Positions 7,563 through 18,095 of a stretch of 64,000 bases of DNA are shown here, piece by piece (the first letter of the stretch is position 1; every line of letters starts with the position of its first letter). The position numbers and the translations under genes were made by a program. The DNA is from Bacteroides helcogenes P 36-108 (GTDB lineage Bacteria; Bacteroidota; Bacteroidia; Bacteroidales; Bacteroidaceae), in contig NC_014933.1 in assembly GCF_000186225.1 (NCBI RefSeq), positions 2,046,001-2,110,000 on the forward strand, read 5' to 3'. The notes below the pieces were generated by a model that saw nothing but the letters and a program-made list of their open reading frames with translations, did no database searches and was not told the DNA's origin.

Positions 7563-10500
7563 ATGAGCGATTATATAGATCAGAAAGAAAGAGAATATCA
7601 AAACGAAATAGTTAAACTGTTTTGTGATGAACTAAAATATGATTATTTAGGTAAACTGCAATACGCCAAAAGCAAGACTACACTTGATAATGGAGAAAAG
7701 AACTCGCCCATTATTGACAGTGAGGTAAGACGTTTTTTAAGTTCGCCAAGTAATCATTATACCGATTTTCAGATTGAAGAAGCTCTTCGTATATTAAAAG
7801 AAGAAACACGCTTGCCTGATAAAAAGCGTGGAATATTATCCGATACGAGTAATAGTGTTTACGAGCGTCTGATTACTCACATAGCCATTCAACCCGATGC
7901 GGAGCATAAACATGAAAATGTCACGCTGTTCGATTTCGACAATCCGCTTACCAATCACTTTGCCATAGCAGAAGAAGTGAGTTATATTGACCCTCTGACA
8001 GGAAAGCATAGCCGTCCGGATATAGTTGTCTATGTCAATGGTATAGCCCTTTGTGTGATTGAACTCAAACGTAGCACGGTATCGCTCGAAGAGGGTATAA
8101 AACAGTCGTTAAGTAATGAACTTGACTTGATACCGTCATTCTTTACCACTACCCAATTTACTGTTGCTGCAAGCGATAAAAATGGCTTCAAGTATGCTAC
8201 AATACTAACTCCTCAAAAATTTTGGTGTCATTGGAAGCGCGACGACCATGCTGTTGGTGTGAAGTTGACTGACAAAGAGGCATTTCGTGAATTCTTCAGA
8301 AAAGATGTATTTTTCGATCTCTTCCGTTATGGAGTAATCAATGATGGGGGAAGAAAGAAAGTGATGCGTCCACACCAATTCCATGCTTTGCGAGCTGCCA
8401 TGCCACGCTTGAAAGAGAAAACAGATGGTGTGATATGGCACAGTCAAGGCTCAGGCAAAAGCCTGACGATGGTATGGTTGGCTAAATACATACGCCGTAA
8501 TTTCAAGAATCCTCGAGTACTTGTCATCACCGACCGAACCGAACTTGATGTGCAAATCAACAACACGTTCTTGGGGGTTAGTGAAAGTATTTATCAGGCA
8601 AAGAGTGCCGACGACCTGTTAGATGCTCTTCAAATGGCCAATCGTGTGAAAGACAATTCTCACAAGTCTTGGCTTGTGTGTTCGTTGATACATAAATTCG
8701 GCAGGCATATCAACCCTGAAACAGGGAAGGAAGAGGTGGGCGATGATAATGCCAACATCCCTTTAGAAAAGTATCTCGAAGAGCTGCAAGCATTGCTTAA
8801 AGCAAAATATCCTAATGGTTTCAAAGCCAAAGGTGAACATAAATTTGTGTTTGTAGATGAATGCCACCGTACACAGGGCGGTCGTCTGCACGAAGCCATG
8901 CGTGCCATTATGGGCAGCGATGTCATGTTTATCGGTTTTACCGGCACACCGTTACTCCACGAGGAGAAGAAAAAAGGCGGTTACGCCCAATATACCAAGG
9001 TGGCCAATGAATCGGAACATCGTTTTGGCCCGTTCATTCACAAATATCTGCACAAAGAAGCCGTTGACGATAAGGTTATCCTCGACTTGCAATACGAGGG
9101 GCGCGATGTGGAACAAGAGGTCTCTGACAAGAACAAACTGGATGAGAAACTTGATGAGATGATGAAAGGCGTTGCCGAAGAGAATCGTAGAAATATCGAA
9201 GACCGCTGGGCTACTGTTCAGAAAATCTATTCCAGTCGGGAGCGTATCGAACGCATTGCCAACTCCATATTCGACGATATGGCTCGCTATCCGCTCAATC
9301 AGGATTGGTGCAATGCCATGTTGGTGTGCGACAGCATCTACTCGGCATACAAATACTATCAGTATTTTCAGCATAAGGCGGACAATACCATTTTAAAAGA
9401 CCGCTGTGCCGTAGTTACCAGTTATAACCCGAACGATGGCGATTTGCGTAAAAAAGAGGATGGCGACGAAGCCACTCAGGACGAAGCCAAATTCAAAAAC
9501 GAGATGGCAACCCAGTCGCACAAAGATTTGGGCGTGCGCAATGCCGAAGAATATGAGGTTAAAGCCAAACGTCTGTTTGTAAATCAACCGGCGTGTATGA
9601 AATTGCTTATCGTAGTAGATAAGTTGCTTACCGGTTTTGATGCACCTTCTGCTACTTACCTCTATATCGACAAGGATATGCGCGATCATAATCTATTCCA
9701 AGCCATTTGTCGAGTGAACCGCTTGGGAGTGGACTTGAAGCGCGACCCCGATGACGAAAATTCCGAGACCATTTTCACACATAAGGAGTTTGGCTTTATC
9801 GTTGATTTTAAGCATACTTTCTCCAATATAAAGAATGCTATTACCAATTTCAACGATGCCAATGGCGGTCTGTCGGGTTATGACTCCGAAGATATTGAGG
9901 GATTACTCGAAGATGCCATCACGCGAAATAAAAAACGACTCAACGATGCAAAGGAGGCATACGATGCCATGCGAAGCGATTGGGAGCGTCAAGGCATACA
10001 TACTGTCGATGAGGTAGTGGAGTATTTTCTGACTGATTTTGAAAACAATCCGGCAAAGGAACGACGCTTGTTGTTCTATAAAATAACACAGGCTTTCGTA
10101 GTGGCATACCATAATATAGCCGACTATATCATTCGTGCCGGATTCACTCAGGAAGAGGCTGATTGTCTGCACAAGTCGGCTTGCGAGGCATCATCATTGC
10201 GCCAAAGGGTAAAACAGGCATCCGACGAGGATTTCGATGTCAAGATGCGCGACCCACAGATGCGTCAATTGCTCGACCGCTATATCCGTGCCGATGAAGC
10301 AGATACGATTATTCCTGCCACTGCCGATTTCTCTTTTCTCGACCTGCTCACATCGTCAAGCAATACCGATGATGCTGCCCGTAAAGCTGAGGAAGAGGCC
10401 GGAAGTAAAAAGGCTGCTGCCGAAAAGATAACAGCCAAAGCTCGCTTGGTAATCAACGACTGGAAGCAGCGCGATAAGGCACAAGGCGAGTCGTTTGCTG

Positions 10501-10868
10501 TTCGTCTGCAAACCATCATCGATGAGATTAAGAAGGAGACGGAAGTAACCGTTGAAACCATCAAACAGCTTATCGAACTCATTAAGTCCATGAACGGCAA
10601 GTCCGCAACTCCGGAATCGTTGACGTCTGACTTTGAAAAGGCGTTATGGAACAACCGCAGCGACTGGACTAAACTTGACAACGATGCCGCAATAGAGCTT
10701 ATCCTTACTATTAGCGAATATTTCCAGATAAAAGTGTTCGATGGCTGGAAAGACCTTACTCGTCCTGCCGGCTTCAAATGTCTGAAAGGGCTGAACAAGA
10801 TTTTAGGCGAGAATAGTAACGAAGAGCAGATTTATGCAGTACACAGCATAGCTGCCAATAACTTATAA
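7563..10868 (+). CDS. hsdR: Type I restriction enzyme, R subunit
   Basis: 1101 residues, the normal size for HsdR. The N-terminal nuclease site is visible as PDIVV (about 151) and ELK (about 167), a PD-(D/E)XK arrangement. The motor follows: Walker A QGSGKSLT at about 294-301, the DECHR box (FVDECHRTQGG) and FTGTP, as in superfamily 2 translocases. HsdR translocates DNA after the HsdMS complex meets an unmethylated site and cleaves at a distance. The C-terminal third is helical and should bind the MTase core. It is the third gene of the operon and looks intact. Confidence 0.95.
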   Translation: MSDYIDQKEREYQNEIVKLFCDELKYDYLGKLQYAKSKTTLDNGEKNSPIIDSEVRRFLSSPSNHYTDFQIEEALRILKEETRLPDKKRGILSDTSNSVYERLITHIAIQPDAEHKHENVTLFDFDNPLTNHFAIAEEVSYIDPLTGKHSRPDIVVYVNGIALCVIELKRSTVSLEEGIKQSLSNELDLIPSFFTTTQFTVAASDKNGFKYATILTPQKFWCHWKRDDHAVGVKLTDKEAFREFFRKDVFFDLFRYGVINDGGRKKVMRPHQFHALRAAMPRLKEKTDGVIWHSQGSGKSLTMVWLAKYIRRNFKNPRVLVITDRTELDVQINNTFLGVSESIYQAKSADDLLDALQMANRVKDNSHKSWLVCSLIHKFGRHINPETGKEEVGDDNANIPLEKYLEELQALLKAKYPNGFKAKGEHKFVFVDECHRTQGGRLHEAMRAIMGSDVMFIGFTGTPLLHEEKKKGGYAQYTKVANESEHRFGPFIHKYLHKEAVDDKVILDLQYEGRDVEQEVSDKNKLDEKLDEMMKGVAEENRRNIEDRWATVQKIYSSRERIERIANSIFDDMARYPLNQDWCNAMLVCDSIYSAYKYYQYFQHKADNTILKDRCAVVTSYNPNDGDLRKKEDGDEATQDEAKFKNEMATQSHKDLGVRNAEEYEVKAKRLFVNQPACMKLLIVVDKLLTGFDAPSATYLYIDKDMRDHNLFQAICRVNRLGVDLKRDPDDENSETIFTHKEFGFIVDFKHTFSNIKNAITNFNDANGGLSGYDSEDIEGLLEDAITRNKKRLNDAKEAYDAMRSDWERQGIHTVDEVVEYFLTDFENNPAKERRLLFYKITQAFVVAYHNIADYIIRAGFTQEEADCLHKSACEASSLRQRVKQASDEDFDVKMRDPQMRQLLDRYIRADEADTIIPATADFSFLDLLTSSSNTDDAARKAEEEAGSKKAAAEKITAKARLVINDWKQRDKAQGESFAVRLQTIIDEIKKETEVTVETIKQLIELIKSMNGKSATPESLTSDFEKALWNNRSDWTKLDNDAAIELILTISEYFQIKVFDGWKDLTRPAGFKCLKGLNKILGENSNEEQIYAVHSIAANNL

Positions 10869-10884
10869 TTAGACACACATCAAT

Positions 10885-13236
10885 ATGGCAATTAAAAAAT
10901 CTCAGATATACAGCACACTCTGGAACAGCTGCGATGCGCTTCGCGGTTCGATGGATGCCAGCCAGTATAAGGACTATGTGCTGATGATACTTTTTATAAA
11001 ATATCTATCGGACAAGGAAAGCGATGAAGATTCTATTTTCACTATCCCCGATGGCTGTCGGTTTTCTGATTTTGTACTGCTGAAGGGCGATGACCATATA
11101 GGCGAACAGATCAACAAGAAGTTGGAAGCTATCAAAGAGGCTAATGCCATGTTTCTCAATCGCCTTGCTTTGCCCAATTTCAACGACCCATCAAAACTCG
11201 GTAAGCCCAAAGAGATGCGCGAAACACTGAGCAATCTGATTGCAGCTTTCGAGAGCGAAGACCTTGATTTTAGTAAAAACCGCACTGCCGACGACGATAT
11301 CCTTGGCGATGCCTATGAGTATCTCATGAAAAACTTTGCAGCCGAAAGCGGCAAGAGCAAAGGTCAGTTCTATACTCCTGCCGAAGTGAGTCGTGTTATG
11401 GCTAAGATGCTTCATCTTACGGAGTTTACTTCTCCATCCACAACCATTTACGACCCCACTTGCGGCTCCGGTTCGCTGCTGTTACGTGCTATTGGCGAAA
11501 CGCCCAACGGAGCAACACCTTACGGTCAGGAGAAAGACAACTCCACGGCTTCACTGGCTATTCTCAATATGTTGCTGCATGGCGTAGATACGGCTACTAT
11601 CGAACAGGGCGACACCATCAACAGTCCTGAATTTACCGAGGGCGGTCAGCTGAAAACGTTCGATGTGTGCGTGGCCAATCCGCCATTTTCTACCAAGTCG
11701 TGGCTGGGTGCTGCCGGTAAGGACGATGCTGTTTACCATCGCTGGACTGCCGAATTATGCCCACCCGACAAGTGTGGCGACTATGCTTTTCTGTTGCACC
11801 TTATTGCTTCAATGAAACCCGGTACGGGGCGTGGAGCTTGTATCTTGCCTCATGGCGTGCTGTTTCGTGGCAATGCAGAATACGAAATACGTAAGCATAT
11901 TATCCGTCAAGGTTGGATTGAGGGTATAGTAGGACTACCTGCCAACATCTTTTTCGGCACAGGCATACCGGCTTCTATTATCTTGATTAACAAGCAAGGT
12001 GCTGCCAACCGCAAAGGCATTTTCTTTGTCGATGCCAAAGACGGATTTGTGAAAGACGGCAACAAAAACCGCTTGCGCGAGCAGGATATCAAGCGCATTG
12101 TGGACACATGGAATGCTCGTCATGATGTGCCGAATTATGCCAAGTTTGTGCCTATCAGCGGTGAGAACTCCATTGAGGCAAACGATTACAACCTGAATAT
12201 TCCACGGTACATCCAGCCTGCCGATACTGAAATATGTCAGGACATCGATGCACACTTGCATGGCGGCATACCCAAGCACGATGTGGAGCAGCTTTCCGCT
12301 TATTGGACTGTATGCCCATCGCTTCGCAGTGCGCTGTTCGATGAAACAGCGGAACGTATCACGCTGCGCACAGATAAGGCAACGATTGCCAATGTCATTG
12401 CTGCCGACCATAGTTTCATCGAGCAAAAGAATCATTTTTCTCGCTCCATCAAGGCGTGGTGCGACAATATGCGTCCCTTGTTCCGTGGACTTACCACGAA
12501 TATCAAACCAAAGGCATTGATAGAAGAGTGGGCACAATCGCTACTCGACATCATGAAAGAGGATAAAAGTCTTGTCGATGCCTACGATGCTTACCAGCAG
12601 CTGCTCATTTATTGGCTAGATACGCTTCAGGACGATTGTTACATCATTTCACGCGACGGCTGGAAGCCTACCTTACTGCGTGGCACAAAGAAAACTGCCA
12701 CCTACGAGGATATGGTGTGCGACCTCTTGCCTGTTGATATAGTGCTAAAAGAATATTTTGCAGATGAACTTGATGAGATAGCTGCAATTACCGCCGAGCG
12801 TGACGAGGTAGCAGCCGAACTGCAATCCATGATTGATGCTGTCATAGAAGAAGCAGCCGAAGATGATGAAGATGAAATCAAGGCTCTTACCGACGAGGCA
12901 AAGAAAACCAAAGATTATAAGGCTAAGGATAAAGTGCGCAAAGCTATTGATAAACGACTCAAAGAGAAGAAAACCGCACTTACCGAAGCCGTGGCAGACA
13001 AGTATGCAACTTTTACCGAAGCCGAGGTAATAGACCTTGTAGTAGAAAAGAAATGGATAGCTACCATCATAACCATGATTCAAAGCGAGATGCAGCAGGT
13101 TACGCAGCGTCTCACTGCCGACATCACTGCCATCGTAGAGCGTTACGAGCAGACCCTCTCTGCTATTGATGCCGAAGTAGCCGATTTGGAAGCCAAAGTA
13201 AACAGTCATCTTGCTAAAATGGGATTCTCGCTATGA
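10885..13236 (+). CDS. hsdM: Type I restriction enzyme, M subunit (N6-adenine methyltransferase)
   Basis: 783 residues, longer than the roughly 500 of many HsdM proteins because of a long C-terminal extension (from about residue 500) ending in a predicted coiled coil with many Glu and Lys. SAM-binding motif I is DPTCGSGS at about 190-197 and the catalytic NPPF is at about 265-268. The N-terminal helical segment (SQYKDYVLMILFIKYLSD) matches HsdM_N. It methylates the recognised adenine with HsdS. Its stop overlaps the hsdS start by 4 bp (ATGA), indicating coupled translation. Confidence 0.95.
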   Translation: MAIKKSQIYSTLWNSCDALRGSMDASQYKDYVLMILFIKYLSDKESDEDSIFTIPDGCRFSDFVLLKGDDHIGEQINKKLEAIKEANAMFLNRLALPNFNDPSKLGKPKEMRETLSNLIAAFESEDLDFSKNRTADDDILGDAYEYLMKNFAAESGKSKGQFYTPAEVSRVMAKMLHLTEFTSPSTTIYDPTCGSGSLLLRAIGETPNGATPYGQEKDNSTASLAILNMLLHGVDTATIEQGDTINSPEFTEGGQLKTFDVCVANPPFSTKSWLGAAGKDDAVYHRWTAELCPPDKCGDYAFLLHLIASMKPGTGRGACILPHGVLFRGNAEYEIRKHIIRQGWIEGIVGLPANIFFGTGIPASIILINKQGAANRKGIFFVDAKDGFVKDGNKNRLREQDIKRIVDTWNARHDVPNYAKFVPISGENSIEANDYNLNIPRYIQPADTEICQDIDAHLHGGIPKHDVEQLSAYWTVCPSLRSALFDETAERITLRTDKATIANVIAADHSFIEQKNHFSRSIKAWCDNMRPLFRGLTTNIKPKALIEEWAQSLLDIMKEDKSLVDAYDAYQQLLIYWLDTLQDDCYIISRDGWKPTLLRGTKKTATYEDMVCDLLPVDIVLKEYFADELDEIAAITAERDEVAAELQSMIDAVIEEAAEDDEDEIKALTDEAKKTKDYKAKDKVRKAIDKRLKEKKTALTEAVADKYATFTEAEVIDLVVEKKWIATIITMIQSEMQQVTQRLTADITAIVERYEQTLSAIDAEVADLEAKVNSHLAKMGFSL

Positions 13237-14462
13237 TTGAAACAAAATTCAAACAGACGGAAATAGGGCTGATTCCTGAGGATTGGGAGGTATTCTCTGT
13301 CGGAAAGGATTGTATAGTAAAAGCTCGTATTGGTTGGCAAGGATTGACCACTTCCGAATATCTTGAAACAGGAGAATATGCTTTAATTACGAGTACTGAT
13401 ATTATTGACGGTAGTATCGATTGGAAAACTTGCTATTTTGTGAGTAAATTTCGTTATGAGCAGGATGTTAAAATCCAAGTGCAAGAGAACGATATTCTGA
13501 TTTCAAAGGACGGAACTATTGGAAAGGTAGGTATAGTGAGAAACCAGCCTTTTCCTGCGACACTCAATAGTGGTGTATTTGTAATTAGGGCAAAAAACGA
13601 TAAAAAACAAAAAGGTTTTTCATTGGCTTTTGTATCAGATTATTTTCGTGAATTTATCAATAGGTTAACTGCTGGTTCAACAATAGTACATTTATATCAA
13701 AAAGACATTGTACATTTCAAGTTTCCTTTGCCTATTGATACCTATGAACAGCAACGCATCGCCACAGCATTAAGCGATATAGATGCATTAATCTCTGCCT
13801 TGAATAAGAAAATCGAAAAGAAAAAACTCATCAAGCAGGGTGCAATGCAGCAACTACTCACCGGTCAAAAACGTCTTACTGGTTTTTCCGAACCGTGGGT
13901 GGAAAAGCGCTTGGGAGAAATTGGTAATTTATCTATGTGTAAAAGAATTTTTCAAGAAGAAACAAGCGAAAGTGGTGATGTGCCTTTTTTTAAAATAGGA
14001 ACATTTGGTCAGCAAGCAGACGCATACATATCTTCAACTAAATATGAAAAATTTAAGCAGATGTATAGATTCCCAGTCAAGGGAAGTATACTTATTTCTG
14101 CGGCTGGTACCATAGGACGCACTGTAGTTTATGATGGTGAACCAGCTTATTTTCAGGACTCGAATATAGTCTGGCTTGCTCATGATGAGGAAACAATTCT
14201 CAATGCTGTTCTATATCATGTGTATCACATTGTTGAATGGAATACAGAGAATACCACTATTGCTAGATTATACAATGACAATTTCAATAATACGGTAATA
14301 AATATTCCAGTTTCTTTATCTGAGCAAGCTGCCATTGCAGAAATCCTTTCCGATATGGATAAGGAAATAGCCAAATGGGAGGTCAAGCGCACCAAGTGCG
14401 AGTGCATCAAGCAAGGTATGATGCAGCAACTACTTACAGGAAAAATACGTCTGACTGATTAA
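13233..14462 (+). CDS. hsdS: Type I restriction enzyme, specificity subunit
   Basis: 409 residues with two target-recognition domains. Each ends in a conserved helical spacer region: QQLLTGQKRLTGF near residue 212 and QQLLTGKIRLTD at the C-terminus, the internal repeat expected for HsdS. It starts TEIGLIPEDWEV, the usual opening of the first domain. The protein sets the bipartite DNA target; the target cannot be read from the sequence. No second hsdS or partial copy lies nearby, so the locus does not look like an hsdS shufflon within this window. Confidence 0.93.
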   Translation: MIETKFKQTEIGLIPEDWEVFSVGKDCIVKARIGWQGLTTSEYLETGEYALITSTDIIDGSIDWKTCYFVSKFRYEQDVKIQVQENDILISKDGTIGKVGIVRNQPFPATLNSGVFVIRAKNDKKQKGFSLAFVSDYFREFINRLTAGSTIVHLYQKDIVHFKFPLPIDTYEQQRIATALSDIDALISALNKKIEKKKLIKQGAMQQLLTGQKRLTGFSEPWVEKRLGEIGNLSMCKRIFQEETSESGDVPFFKIGTFGQQADAYISSTKYEKFKQMYRFPVKGSILISAAGTIGRTVVYDGEPAYFQDSNIVWLAHDEETILNAVLYHVYHIVEWNTENTTIARLYNDNFNNTVINIPVSLSEQAAIAEILSDMDKEIAKWEVKRTKCECIKQGMMQQLLTGKIRLTD

Positions 14463-14475
14463 GAATAGCAAGAGT

Positions 14476-17400
14476 ATGGAATGGAAATTTTGGAAGAAAG
14501 TTTGTGCGGATAATACGTTAAAAGATGATAAGCAGGTGTCATTGACTCCTGCTAAGCTTAATCGTAATAACAAAAACGATGAAAAGCAGTATCGAAGTGT
14601 TCTTAATCTTGCACAAAAATTACAAGAGAAAGATGTATTGAATATGGCACTTACCGGTCCTTATGGTTCAGGTAAGAGTTCTATACTTCGTTCTCTAAAA
14701 CAAGATTTTCCTCAATATAAGTATCTTTCCATATCACTTGCCACACTAAAATCTCCTTTGGACAATGATAAGGATGCGATAGACGTAGATACAATGAACA
14801 ATCGCATCGAATACAGTATTTTACAGCAACTGATTTACAAGGAGAAACAAGAGACACTGTATAATTCACGACTAAAAAGGATTTACCATAAGTCAAGCGG
14901 ATTTCAATATGCTTTATCAATAGCAATAATGTTATATATTATTGCTTTGATTATTGTATTCGAGCCGTCATTTCTGAAAATAGATTGGATTTGTCAAAGT
15001 CTTGATAATCCGATATTGAACAAATGGGCAGATGGTATTGCTATTGCGTATATAGTTATGGCAACAATTATGTTTGTCAAACATACCATCAAATCATTGA
15101 GCAATAGCAAACTCAATAAATTAAATCTGAAAAATGGGGAGATAGAATTGAAGGAGTATAAAGATGATACATCTATTTTTAACAAACATATGGATGAAAT
15201 CGTATACTTTTTTCAGGTGACTAAGTATAATGTTGTGATTATAGAGGATTTAGATCGATTCAACAATACGGATATATTTCTAAAACTAAGAGAGGTGAAT
15301 CAACTCTTGAATCAATCCGAATCAGTGGGGCGTAAGATTGTGTTTATATATGCAGTTAGAGATGATATGTTCTTAGATGAAGAGCGCACAAAGTTCTTTG
15401 ATTATATAACAACTGTTATTCCTATAATCAACTCATCAAACTCGGCAGACAAACTAAAAGAGGAATTAGAGATAAAAGGATTTATAGATATTCGTGACGA
15501 TGTGATAGATAGCTTGGCTTTTTTCATCGATGATATGAGATTGCTTAAGAATATCGTCAATGAGTATGCCCAATATAGAGAAAAACTTGACGAGAAGCTC
15601 GATCAAGACAAGCTTCTTGCAATGATAGTATATAAAAATTATCACCCAAAAGATTTTGCAGATCTGCATAAAGGTGTGGGTGTTGTGTACGAATGTCTGC
15701 ATAAGAAAAAGGAATTATTGGCAGAACGTAATAAACAAATTGATGCACGTATAGATGAGATTAAGAAAAGACTTCATGCTTTAGAGACAACCCATGCTCT
15801 GCAAGAAAAGGAGTTACGATTGGTGTACATGGAGGGGTATCGAAGACAATTGCTAAAGACTGGAATTGATAATATTGTATCCTTCTGTATTGATAATAAT
15901 TATATTGTTCCAGAAGACATAGCGGAAAATGAAACACTGTTTAATACCTTTATTTCTTGCTCCGATATTAACTATAAATATTATGGCTATTATTCTTCTT
16001 ACTATGGTACTCATCGTTTAGAAAATAATAGCAGTAATGTCAACTTTAACCAAATAGAGAGAATGGTTAATTCAGATTTTACATATCATGAACGATTAGA
16101 AGCGTTACGAGAGGGTGAAAATAAAATTCGTGAACAAATCAATATATTGGAACTGTCACGTAATAGTCATTATGCGACCCCTATACAAGAGTTGTTGCAA
16201 GATATAGATATGCAAAATCATAAGATATTCAACGGGTTGAATGTTTCCAAGATGCTTGAGTCTTTTTTGAAGGAAGGGTTTATCAATGAGGACTATTTTG
16301 ACTATATATCTTTCTTCTTTGGCAAGTCTATCAATAAACATGACCATGATTTTATTCTCGAACTAAAGCTTCGACATAGTTTGTCGTATGATTATCCGAT
16401 TGATAAAGTAGAGCAGTGTGTCAAGAATATTCCTGATAAATGTTACAATGATGTAAGTATACTGAATATTCAGGTGGTGGATTACATTTGTCAGCATCTT
16501 GACGAGGAGCCAAATAATAAAAAGCTTTATGCAATTGTACAAGCTCTTACAAAAAGCAAAAAGTGGGACTTCTTGATTGCATACTATAATTCTGTTGAAA
16601 ATCCAAGCATATTCTTTAAGTATTTGGCTAATGTAATGAACGGACTATGGAAAGTCTTTGTTAAAATTAATTCAGATGAATTATATGAAGCATGGTTACG
16701 CTATATTGAGTTAGATCATTCTATAAAAGAGAGTCGCAGTTGGTTGGAAAAGAACTATGCTTTCATATCACATAGGGTTGAACTGATAGGATTTGACGTA
16801 ATTGCACAAATAATATCACAAGGAAAACTGATTTTTACAGTTATAGATGCAGAATCTGGAAGTTTGCTTGAATACGTTGTAGAAAACAAGGCGTATAGGC
16901 TCACTCCTACAAATGTTGTGTGTGCATTTGTTCATTGTCGCAATGAGAGGATTGAGAAATTAGATAGCTATCCATTGAATGTTACAATATTGAGAAATTG
17001 TGAACCTGTCAAGCCAATATCGGCTTACATAGATGAACATTTTGAGTCTGCGCTGAATGATGTATTTATTACAGATGCAGCAAAGCAGGAGTGTGAACAA
17101 ATTATTATTGAAATTATTAATTCTGAGGATATAACGGAAGAAATCAAACGGAAATATCTAACAGGACAACAGAATAAAATATCTCTTTCTGATGTTAATA
17201 ATTCGCTGTGGACACTTGCTATTGAAATTGATATAGTCACACCGTCATGGTCTGAGATATATGCTTTCTATACGAATCAGAATAACGTAATAGCCTCTAT
17301 ATTACGAATATTCATTGCAAAACATATTGATGAATTGGAGGATACTGCAGAGTTAGAAGAAACTCAGAAAGAACTATTGGCAAATAGTGCCTTGCTGACA

Positions 17401-18084
17401 TCTAACTTTGAAATTTCGGTGTACGATAAACTTATTAAAATATTTAATGGGGTTACATTTGAAGATGCAGATATTAGTAGTATAGACAATGCTCATCTTA
17501 AATCGTTGCTTTATGCTGATATGCTTCCATATAGCATATATTATACAACTACAATTAGAGATAGTCATAGTGATGTGCTTCCATATTATGTTGATAAGTA
17601 TTTAGATGAATGTGTGGAGAATATAGATGAAATGCCTACAACGATGGGACTATACAAACATTTTATGAGGAATCAGAAAGTGGTTGGTGAAAAAGCCCTA
17701 AAGGTAGTTCAACACTTCCTACCTTATATTGTGTGGGATAATGAACTGGCAATTATCACTCTTCCTGTTGTGAAAAACAATATTACACAATTTGATTACG
17801 AAACTGAAAAGAATATTTGGCTTCATTCCACGTCTTCGCAAGAACGATTTGCTTTTTTGATAACATTGATTGAGAAATATAAAAACGACTTTGATATTGT
17901 GACAGAGTTGGTTGAGTCTTTAGGAAATTCCTATCAAGGTATCACAGATAGAACAAAAAGGGCAACCATAGAAAATAATCAAATGAATGAAATGCTTTTA
18001 GAGAAACTTAAAACTATCGGATATATATCCTCATATCGAGAAGATGACGGCAAACTTCGTGTAAGTCATAAACGAAACAATTAA
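14476..18084 (+). CDS. YobI-like P-loop ATPase with membrane segments
   Basis: 1202 residues. The N-terminal part (YRSVLNLAQKL, then Walker A GPYGSGKSS at 61-69) resembles the YobI-type P-loop ATPase family. Two hydrophobic stretches at about 143-167 and 187-201 are likely transmembrane and interrupt the NTPase domain before a Walker B-like VVIIEDLDRF at about 253-262. The remaining 900 residues are helical, with a coiled coil near 420-450, and I see no known nuclease or protease motif. It starts 13 bp after hsdS in the same direction and is followed by two further genes with tiny gaps, so it belongs to the operon. KAP/STAND-like membrane ATPases often sense or execute in phage defence; that role here is inference. 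Confidence 0.75.
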   Translation: MEWKFWKKVCADNTLKDDKQVSLTPAKLNRNNKNDEKQYRSVLNLAQKLQEKDVLNMALTGPYGSGKSSILRSLKQDFPQYKYLSISLATLKSPLDNDKDAIDVDTMNNRIEYSILQQLIYKEKQETLYNSRLKRIYHKSSGFQYALSIAIMLYIIALIIVFEPSFLKIDWICQSLDNPILNKWADGIAIAYIVMATIMFVKHTIKSLSNSKLNKLNLKNGEIELKEYKDDTSIFNKHMDEIVYFFQVTKYNVVIIEDLDRFNNTDIFLKLREVNQLLNQSESVGRKIVFIYAVRDDMFLDEERTKFFDYITTVIPIINSSNSADKLKEELEIKGFIDIRDDVIDSLAFFIDDMRLLKNIVNEYAQYREKLDEKLDQDKLLAMIVYKNYHPKDFADLHKGVGVVYECLHKKKELLAERNKQIDARIDEIKKRLHALETTHALQEKELRLVYMEGYRRQLLKTGIDNIVSFCIDNNYIVPEDIAENETLFNTFISCSDINYKYYGYYSSYYGTHRLENNSSNVNFNQIERMVNSDFTYHERLEALREGENKIREQINILELSRNSHYATPIQELLQDIDMQNHKIFNGLNVSKMLESFLKEGFINEDYFDYISFFFGKSINKHDHDFILELKLRHSLSYDYPIDKVEQCVKNIPDKCYNDVSILNIQVVDYICQHLDEEPNNKKLYAIVQALTKSKKWDFLIAYYNSVENPSIFFKYLANVMNGLWKVFVKINSDELYEAWLRYIELDHSIKESRSWLEKNYAFISHRVELIGFDVIAQIISQGKLIFTVIDAESGSLLEYVVENKAYRLTPTNVVCAFVHCRNERIEKLDSYPLNVTILRNCEPVKPISAYIDEHFESALNDVFITDAAKQECEQIIIEIINSEDITEEIKRKYLTGQQNKISLSDVNNSLWTLAIEIDIVTPSWSEIYAFYTNQNNVIASILRIFIAKHIDELEDTAELEETQKELLANSALLTSNFEISVYDKLIKIFNGVTFEDADISSIDNAHLKSLLYADMLPYSIYYTTTIRDSHSDVLPYYVDKYLDECVENIDEMPTTMGLYKHFMRNQKVVGEKALKVVQHFLPYIVWDNELAIITLPVVKNNITQFDYETEKNIWLHSTSSQERFAFLITLIEKYKNDFDIVTELVESLGNSYQGITDRTKRATIENNQMNEMLLEKLKTIGYISSYREDDGKLRVSHKRNN

Positions 18085-18095
18085 ATATCAAGAAT

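Noticed and set aside
13233-14462. hsdS shufflon (phase-variable specificity)
   Set aside because: Only one hsdS is present, with no partial copies or inverted repeats next to it, and the recombinases lie 9 kb away with their own motifs.
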